From NCBI GenBank assembly GCA_035538735.1, contig DATLJU010000082.1, positions 1 through 18,849 on the forward strand: a stretch of DNA of 18,849 nt. The letters run 5' to 3'. The position numbers and the translations under genes were made by a program. Origin of the DNA: Anaeromyxobacter_A sp035538735 (GTDB taxonomy: Bacteria; Myxococcota; Myxococcia; Myxococcales; Anaeromyxobacteraceae). Shown here in pieces: positions 13,740 through 18,849 of this stretch. How positions within the stretch are numbered: the stretch's first letter is position 1; the number at the start of each line of letters is the position of its first letter. The notes below the pieces were generated by a model. That model did not search any database. It saw only the letters and a program-made list of their open reading frames with translations, and had not been told where the DNA came from.

Positions 13740-15875
13740 GTGAGCGAACGCATCCTGGTGACGAGCGCGCTGCCGTATGCCAACGGCAGCATTCACCTCG
13801 GCCACCTCGTGGAGTACATCCAGACCGACGTGTACGTCCGGTTCCGCCGCGCCTGCGGCGACGACGTCACCTACGTCTGCGCCGCCGACTCGCACGGCAC
13901 GCCCATCGAGGTGAACGCGGCCAAGGCCGGGGTCTCCCCCCAGGCGTTCGTGGAGAAGTACCGGCAGGAGCAGCACGCCGACTTCCGCCGCTTCGGGGTC
14001 GACTTCTCGACCTACTACACGACGGACTCGGAGGAGAACCGGCGCTGGGCCTACCGCGTCTACGACGCGCTCAAGGCGAAGGGGCTCATCTACAAGAAGT
14101 CGGTCGAGCAGCTGTACTGCGAAACGGACCGGCGCTTCCTGCCCGACCGCTTCGTGAAGGGGACCTGCCCGAAGTGCGGCACGCGCGACCAGTACGGCGA
14201 CGTGTGCGAGAACTGCGGCACCACCTACGACCCGCGCGATCTGAAGGACCCGTACTGCGCCATCTGCCGGAACCCTCCCGTGGTCCGCAGCAGCGATCAC
14301 GCCTACGTCGACCTCAAGCACCCGGAGGTGAAGGCGATCATCGACGGCTGGGTGAACGCGGAGGGTCACCTCGAGCCCGCCGTCCGCGAGCAGGTGAAGG
14401 GGTGGCTCGCTGACCTGCAGGACTGGTGCATCACCCGGGACGAGCCGTACTTCGGGTTCCCGGTGCAGGATCCAGAGTTCAAGGGGAAGTACCTCTACGT
14501 CTGGGTCGACGCTCCGATCGGCTACCTCTCGTCGGCGGAGCATTACTTCGCGGCCGAGGCGCCGGACGGGCAGCGGCTCACCCCCGCCGAGTTCGAGCGG
14601 CGCTACCTCACCGAGAGCGCGCCGGCGCGCCTCGAGCACTTCATCGGCAAGGACATCCTCCGCTTCCACGCCGTGTTCTGGCCCGCCATGCTGTGGGCGG
14701 CGGGGCTCAAGCGGCCGGACCGCATGCCGGTCCACGGCCACCTCACCGTGAACGGCGAGAAGATGTCGAAGTCGCGCGGCACCTTCATCACGGGCCGGAC
14801 GTACCTCGAGTCCGGGCTGGATCCGGAGTTGCTCCGCTACTTCTACGTCTCCAACCTCTCGCCGGGCATCTACGACATCGATCTCTCCCTCGACGAGTTC
14901 CGGAACCGGGTCAACGCCGATCTCGTGAAGCGGATCGCGAACCTCGCCTCCCGCGTCCACGCCCTGGTCGCGAAGATCGGCGGCGAGCTGACGCGCCCGT
15001 CCGAGGAGACGGGCGTCGACCTCGCCGGCCACACGGCCCGGGCGCTCGCGCAGGCGCGGCCGGCGTATCGGGACCTCGAGTACCGGGTGGCGCTGCGGGC
15101 GGCCAACGAGCTGGCGGACGTCGCGAACAAGGCGCTCCAGGATCAGAAGCCGTGGGAGCGGCTGGAGTCGGCGGGCGCGCGGGCGCTGCTGTACGATCTC
15201 ACCAAGGCGGTGCACGCGCTGGCGGTGATGCTCTCGCCGGTCCTGCCGCGCTTCGGAGCCGAGCTCGCCGGCGCGCTCGGCGGCGTGAGCCTCGCCTGGC
15301 CGGATGGATTCACGCCGTTCGACGGCGCCCCGGTCCGCTTCAGCGCCAAGCCGCCGCAGATCGCGCCCGTCGACGCGAAGCAGGTCGCGAAGCTCATCGT
15401 GACGCCACCCGAGGCGCCGCCTGCGGCCAAGGTCGCGAAGTCGACGAGCCCGGCGGAGACGGCGACCAAGGCGAGCGTGAGGTCGACCGGCGGCGGGGGA
15501 CAAGCCCCCGCCCTACGGACCGGGAGCGCCGAAGGGGAGGGCTTCGGCATCATCCAGTACGACGACTTCGCCAAGGTCGAGCTGCGGGTGGGCGAGGTGA
15601 AGGCGGCCGAGGCGGTCCCGAAGGCGGACAAGCTGCTCAAGCTCACCGTCGACCTGGGCGAGCCGGCACCGCGCACGATCGTGGCGGGCATCGCCCAGGC
15701 CTACCCCGACCCGAGCGCGCTCCTCGGCCGTCGCATCATCGTGGTGGCGAACCTGGCCCCACGCCCACTGCGCGGCATCACCTCGCAGGGCATGCTCCTC
15801 GCCGCCGGGGAGTCGCCCGATCTGCAGGTGGTCACCATCGGGAAGGGGATCCCGGCCGGCACTCGGGTGAAGTGA
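13740..15875 (+). CDS. metG: Methionyl-tRNA synthetase with C-terminal tRNA-binding domain
   Basis: 711 residues from GTG 13740, with GAGAGGA at 13726-13732 and one base after the holA stop. Class I synthetase charging initiator and elongator tRNA-Met. Catalytic signatures are YANGSIHLGH (HIGH box 19-22) and KMSKS (341-345). The knuckle region carries Cys143/146 and Cys156/159 as in zinc-binding MetRS, plus an extra CAIC pair (173/176) that E. coli MetG lacks as I recall it. The anticodon-binding helical domain is about 390-540. A Pro/Ala/Lys-rich linker (about 550-600) follows, then an EMAP-II-like tRNA-binding and dimerisation domain (about 604-711: YDDFAKVELRVGEV, LAPRPLRGITSQGMLLAA). The linker contains GGGGQAPALR (584-593), encoded by a dispersed palindromic repeat. 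Confidence 0.97.
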   Translation: MSERILVTSALPYANGSIHLGHLVEYIQTDVYVRFRRACGDDVTYVCAADSHGTPIEVNAAKAGVSPQAFVEKYRQEQHADFRRFGVDFSTYYTTDSEENRRWAYRVYDALKAKGLIYKKSVEQLYCETDRRFLPDRFVKGTCPKCGTRDQYGDVCENCGTTYDPRDLKDPYCAICRNPPVVRSSDHAYVDLKHPEVKAIIDGWVNAEGHLEPAVREQVKGWLADLQDWCITRDEPYFGFPVQDPEFKGKYLYVWVDAPIGYLSSAEHYFAAEAPDGQRLTPAEFERRYLTESAPARLEHFIGKDILRFHAVFWPAMLWAAGLKRPDRMPVHGHLTVNGEKMSKSRGTFITGRTYLESGLDPELLRYFYVSNLSPGIYDIDLSLDEFRNRVNADLVKRIANLASRVHALVAKIGGELTRPSEETGVDLAGHTARALAQARPAYRDLEYRVALRAANELADVANKALQDQKPWERLESAGARALLYDLTKAVHALAVMLSPVLPRFGAELAGALGGVSLAWPDGFTPFDGAPVRFSAKPPQIAPVDAKQVAKLIVTPPEAPPAAKVAKSTSPAETATKASVRSTGGGGQAPALRTGSAEGEGFGIIQYDDFAKVELRVGEVKAAEAVPKADKLLKLTVDLGEPAPRTIVAGIAQAYPDPSALLGRRIIVVANLAPRPLRGITSQGMLLAAGESPDLQVVTIGKGIPAGTRVK
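15488..15517 (+). repeat. Palindromic repeat, copy B, in frame inside metG
   Basis: The arms GGCGGGGG (15492-15499) and CCCCCGCC (15505-15512) enclose loop ACAAG. The 30-nt stretch is identical to the reverse complement of copy C (16806-16835), and its 26-nt core differs by one base from copy A (8831-8856). It adds GGGGQAPALR, including a CTA Leu codon that is rare here, to the MetG linker without breaking the frame. Confidence 0.85.
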
Positions 15876-15899
15876 CCTGCTCGACGCGTCCAGGAGAGG

Positions 15900-16676
15900 A
15901 TGCTGATCGACAGCCACGCCCACCTCGACTTCGAGGACTACCGCGCCGACCTCGACGCGGTGGTCGCGCGCGCTCGCGCCGCCGGCGTCGGGCGGGTGGT
16001 GCTCATCGGGCTGTGGCGCGCGCCGGGGCAGTTCGGCAACGCGCGCGAGCTCGCCACCGCCCACCCCGACTACTTCGCCGCCACGATCGGCATCCACCCT
16101 CACGAGTGCGGCAAGGTCCCGGAGGAGGACTGGCGCGCGATGGAGCGCGCCGCCGCGGACCCCCGCGTCGTCGGCGTCGGCGAGACCGGCCTCGACTTCC
16201 ACTACGACCTCTCGCCGCGCGACGTCCAGGAGCGGTCCTTCCGCCGCTCGATCGCTGCCGCCCGCGCCGCCGGCAAGCCGGTGGTCGTCCACGTGCGCGA
16301 GGCGGACGAGGCCTGCGCCCGCGTCCTCGCCGAAGAGGGAGTGCCGCCTGCCGGCGGCGTCATCCACTGCTTCACCGGCGACTGGTCGCGCGCCAAGGCT
16401 TACCTCGACCTCGGGCTCTACCTCTCCGTCGCGGGGGTGGTGACCTTCAAGGCGGCCGACGACCTCCGCGAGGCGGTGCGCCGCACGCCGCGCGAGCGGC
16501 TGCTCGTCGAGACCGACTGCCCCTTCCTCGCCCCCGTCCCGTTCCGCGGCAAGCGCAACGAGCCGTCCTACGTGGCGAGGACCGCCGAGAAGGTGGCGGA
16601 GCTATGGGGGATCTCGCGGGACGAGGTCGGCGACATCACGACCGAGAACGCCCGCCGGCTGTTCCGGCTTCCGTGA
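15900..16676 (+). CDS. tatD: TatD-family metal-dependent DNase
   Basis: 258 residues from ATG 15900, with AGGAG at 15892-15896. TIM-barrel hydrolase of the TatD/YcfH type: Mg-dependent 3'-5' exonuclease on DNA/RNA or D-aminoacyl-type hydrolase activity has been reported for the family. Metal ligands are visible: His6 and His8 (DSHAHLDF), Glu95 (GVGETGLDF), His131 (VVVHVREA), His156 (IHCFTGD) and Asp206 (ETDCPFLAP). The closing family motif FRGKRNEPSYV is present. It lies 24 nt after metG, a pairing common in bacteria, and is probably last in the holB-holA-metG-tatD unit. The gene symbol is at family level; it could be the YcfH or YjjV subtype. Confidence 0.95.
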   Translation: MLIDSHAHLDFEDYRADLDAVVARARAAGVGRVVLIGLWRAPGQFGNARELATAHPDYFAATIGIHPHECGKVPEEDWRAMERAAADPRVVGVGETGLDFHYDLSPRDVQERSFRRSIAAARAAGKPVVVHVREADEACARVLAEEGVPPAGGVIHCFTGDWSRAKAYLDLGLYLSVAGVVTFKAADDLREAVRRTPRERLLVETDCPFLAPVPFRGKRNEPSYVARTAEKVAELWGISRDEVGDITTENARRLFRLP

Positions 16677-16700
16677 CGTGCTCGGAGCCAGCTGTGCGCT

Positions 16701-16744
16701 CGCCCTTCGACTACGCCTCGCTTCGCGAGGCTACGCTCAGGGCG
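16701..16744. repeat. Imperfect palindrome of the dispersed 'CCCTTCGAC...CTCAGGGCGAACGG' type
   Basis: The outer arms are CGCCCT (16701-16706) and AGGGCG (16739-16744); an inner perfect hairpin has CCTCGC (16716-16721), loop TTC and GCGAGG (16725-16730). The text CCCTTCGACTACG...CTCAGGGCGAACGG is a type of dispersed repeat I recognise from many GC-rich genomes. It is located 3' of tatD and could end transcription of both convergent genes. Confidence 0.6.
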
Positions 16745-16786
16745 AACGGAACGCTCAGGGCGAACGGAACCTTCAGGGCGACGGAA
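16733..16786 (+). repeat. Three tandem 18-bp units
   Basis: ACGCTCAGGGCGAACGGA occurs exactly at 16733-16750 and 16751-16768, followed by a diverged third unit, ACCTTCAGGGCGACGGAA (16769-16786). The unit is the right half of the neighbouring palindrome, apparently amplified by slippage or repeated insertion. Confidence 0.85.
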
Positions 16787-16805
16787 GGGCTGCATGACTC
16801 CGGGT

Positions 16806-16835
16806 CGTAGGGCGGGGGCTTGTCCCCCGCCGCCG
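16806..16835 (-). repeat. Palindromic repeat, copy C, between convergent tatD and M28 peptidase genes
   Basis: Exact 30-nt reverse complement of copy B in metG. The stem is GGCGGGGG (16811-16818) and CCCCCGCC (16824-16831). It lies in the 199-bp gap (16677-16875) between the tatD stop and the peptidase stop. Apart from this copy, the palindrome and the tandem units I see nothing else in that gap. Confidence 0.85.
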
Positions 16836-16875
16836 ACGGATCCAGCGCGTTCGCCAACCTCACAGCGTCGCGCGC

Positions 16876-18849
16876 TCACAGCGTCACGCGGGCCGTGGCG
16901 ATCGTGAGGTCTCCCTCCTGCGACGGGACCGCGTCTGCGGGCCGGGCTGCCTGGAGCGCGGCGCCGCCGGGCGGGAGCCCCGGCGACTGATCGAGCACCG
17001 TCGCCTCGACGGGCGCGGTGCCTTCCAGGACGAGCTCGAGCTCGACGCCCTCGGGTGGTGCCGTGATGCACCCGTACATCGCGTAGTCCCCGTAGAAGAG
17101 GTTCGCCAGAGCCGCGGGGGCGGGCACTGTCACCCCGTTCATCCTCACCGAGACGGCGCGCGCGCCGGGCGGCAGGAGCAGCAGGACCGCCGGCGCGCCT
17201 CGCGCCGAGGCGAGCCTCGCCCGGACGTGTCGCGTCGCGCCCCGCTGCTCGCGCGCCAGCACGGTGAGGCGCGGCGGCGCGAGCCCCACCGCGCGGGCGG
17301 GCGCCGCGAAGGCGGGACGACGGGACGACCAGGGGAACTGGGGCGCTCGCTCCGCGCCGAACTCAGCGACCCTACGCATGGCGGCGGGGAGTACCGCCTC
17401 GGCCTCGACGAGCCACCGCGCCCCCTCGGCTCCCTCGTGGTAGGCGATGCTCATGCGCTGCGGGTCGTCGGGCGTGGCGTGAGGGCGAACGGCGGCGACA
17501 CCGGCGCACGCGAGCAGGGCGGCGCCGGCGGCTGCCACGCAGCTCCACCGCGCACGGGGCGCGAGCTCTGCGAGGAGCGGCGCGAGCGGCGCGGCCGTGA
17601 TCGCCACCAACGCCGCGACGGCTGGCGCGGCGCTCGTCCCGAGGAGATCCGGGAGGAGCCACGCGACCGGGAAGAGGGTGAGCGCCGCCGCGACGGCAGC
17701 GGCCAGCGCCACCCCGGCGCGGGCCCCGCCGCCGCGAGCAGGACCCAAGGTGGACACGAGGAGCGCCACCGCGGTCGCCAGCGCAGGGAGGAGCAGGGGA
17801 GGGCTCGCGCCGGGCCAGGCGAGCGCGACCGCGAGCGCGAGCGCGGACGTCGCCAGGCTCCCGCCGGCCTGGACCGCCAGCGCGTGCGCCGGCCGGGCCA
17901 GCGCTCCCACCAGCGCCACCGCCAGCAGGCCGGCGCACCCCGCCCCCGCGGCGAAAGGAGCCGGGCTCGCGACGAACGGTCGCGGCAGCGGGCGGAGCAG
18001 CGCGAACCGGAGCCCAAGCGCCAGCGCCGCTGCGAGCGACGGCGCGGCGAGCGAGGCGGCTGCCGCGAGCGCCACGGCCCGCGGCCGGAGCGCGCCGCGC
18101 CGGGAGAGGATCGCCACCGCCCACGCTCCGGCGAAGACCGCTGCGAGCGCCAGGACCGCGCTGGCCCCCTCCGGCCAGGCGACGATCCCGAGCGCGAGCA
18201 CGTCGGCGAACGCGCTGCGGCTCGTCCGGCGCGTGCCGAGGTCGGCGTCCGCCATGGCCCGCGCCGCGGAGAGGAGGTGATCGCCCTGGTGCTGCAGCGA
18301 CGCGGCGCTGAGGTGCGCCAGGTCGTCCCGCGGGGTGTGATATCGCGTCACGCCGCGCGCGAACGCGAAGTTGAGCCCCGGTACCCCACGGAGCTTGAAG
18401 ACGGAGAGGTCGGTATCGTTCGGGAGCCGCTGGTAGACCGTCGAGAAGAGCGAGCCGGTCACGGGTCGCGGCAGGCGGCGCAGCACCGGCAGGAGCCACG
18501 CCCCTTCACCCGTCGTCTCGAACATGAGGCTCGGGCCGGCCGTCCCCCGCGCCTCGACGTTCACGACCGCCGCGACGTCGGCCGCGAGCGGATGGAGGTC
18601 GAGGAACGCGGCGGCGCCCACCAGGCCGGTCTCCTCGGCGTCGTCGACGAGGAATGCCACCGGCCGTGCCGTGGCCGGACCCGCGCGGAGCGCCCGCGCC
18701 GCCTCGAGCAGGACGGCGACCCCCGAGAGATCGTCCGCGGCACCGGGCCCCGCGCCCACCGAGTCGTGGTGCGCGACGAGCAGGACGGCGCCGCCGGAGC
18801 GCCCGGGCGGACGCGCCACCACGTTTCGCACCGTGCCGCACGCGCCGTA
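16876..18849 (-). CDS. M28-family membrane metallopeptidase, 5' end cut off by window edge
   Basis: The minus-strand frame is open from the right edge to TGA at 16878-16876; about 657 residues are visible. The GTG at 18831-18829 is probably an internal Val (TVRNVVARPPG), so the true start lies outside. The N-terminal part is a zinc aminopeptidase domain of the M28 type. Counting from that GTG, HxD is in LLVAHHDSVG (His21, Asp23), the bridging Asp in GAADDLSGV (33/34), the catalytic Glu pair in DDAEETGLVGA (66/67), an acidic ligand in NVEARG, and the last His in YHTPRDD. About 200-440 is a very Ala/Leu-rich membrane region with several helices, followed by a C-terminal beta-rich, probably extracytoplasmic domain (about 460-650). 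This resembles the vacuolar/ER-type M28 membrane proteases. Substrate unknown. Convergent with tatD. Confidence 0.9.
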   Translation of the reverse strand, partial: YGACGTVRNVVARPPGRSGGAVLLVAHHDSVGAGPGAADDLSGVAVLLEAARALRAGPATARPVAFLVDDAEETGLVGAAAFLDLHPLAADVAAVVNVEARGTAGPSLMFETTGEGAWLLPVLRRLPRPVTGSLFSTVYQRLPNDTDLSVFKLRGVPGLNFAFARGVTRYHTPRDDLAHLSAASLQHQGDHLLSAARAMADADLGTRRTSRSAFADVLALGIVAWPEGASAVLALAAVFAGAWAVAILSRRGALRPRAVALAAAASLAAPSLAAALALGLRFALLRPLPRPFVASPAPFAAGAGCAGLLAVALVGALARPAHALAVQAGGSLATSALALAVALAWPGASPPLLLPALATAVALLVSTLGPARGGGARAGVALAAAVAAALTLFPVAWLLPDLLGTSAAPAVAALVAITAAPLAPLLAELAPRARWSCVAAAGAALLACAGVAAVRPHATPDDPQRMSIAYHEGAEGARWLVEAEAVLPAAMRRVAEFGAERAPQFPWSSRRPAFAAPARAVGLAPPRLTVLAREQRGATRHVRARLASARGAPAVLLLLPPGARAVSVRMNGVTVPAPAALANLFYGDYAMYGCITAPPEGVELELVLEGTAPVEATVLDQSPGLPPGGAALQAARPADAVPSQEGDLTIATARVTL

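Noticed and set aside
13710..15503. 597-codon minus-strand frame opposite metG, and a similar one (12353-13792) opposite holA
   Set aside because: Both are antisense shadows of well-supported genes, with no start signals or motifs.
16733..16786. CRISPR array
   Set aside because: The units are head-to-tail without spacers, and no cas genes are present.
16677..16810. Extension of a plus-strand open frame over the repeat region (LRANGTLRANG-like peptide)
   Set aside because: The peptide is only the translation of the tandem 18-bp units; no start or Shine-Dalgarno.

Overview
The window is very GC-rich (about 70% or more by eye) with strong G/C bias at third codon positions. Gene content and protein style point to a myxobacterium (Myxococcota), most likely Anaeromyxobacter or a close relative. 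The genus is a judgement from sequence style and was not searched.

Layout. 1-1976: 3' part of glyS (glycyl-tRNA synthetase beta), cut by the left edge. 2043-6046: two translationally coupled genes for large secreted lipoproteins of unknown function, followed by a strong hairpin. 6137-8830: polA, DNA polymerase I, whose proofreading domain appears to have lost its catalytic acids. 8860-9360 (-): a DivIVA-domain coiled-coil protein, convergent with polA across a palindromic repeat. 9497-9697 (+): a tiny two-helix membrane protein with an in-frame TGA. 9734-11230 (-): an MscS-type channel fused to a cyclic-nucleotide-binding domain. 11311-16676 (+): a compact run holB-holA-metG-tatD, covering two clamp-loader subunits, methionyl-tRNA synthetase and a TatD nuclease. 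16677-16875: 199 bp of repeats without a gene. 16876-18849 (-): an M28-type membrane metallopeptidase cut by the right edge. No gene-free stretch exceeds 300 bases.

Main discovery candidate. The small gene at 9497-9697 reads through an in-frame TGA at 9602-9604. The TGA falls where a conserved Cys is expected in a G-[ST]-T-C-x-I-x-x-N-P motif. It is followed after 20 nt by a GGUC loop on a perfect 7-bp stem, which strongly resembles a bacterial SECIS element. I interpret it as a selenoprotein of 66 residues with Sec36 and Cys40 between two membrane helices. Routine gene calling would truncate it at 35 codons or miss it.

Other points. A near-identical palindromic repeat occurs three times: twice exactly between convergent gene pairs (polA/divIVA and tatD/M28), and once in frame inside metG, where it encodes part of a linker. 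Genes that start transcription units (first lipoprotein, polA, mscS-like, holB) have a TANNNT box 9-12 nt before the start codon and no Shine-Dalgarno, which suggests leaderless mRNAs. Genes inside operons carry clear Shine-Dalgarno sequences.
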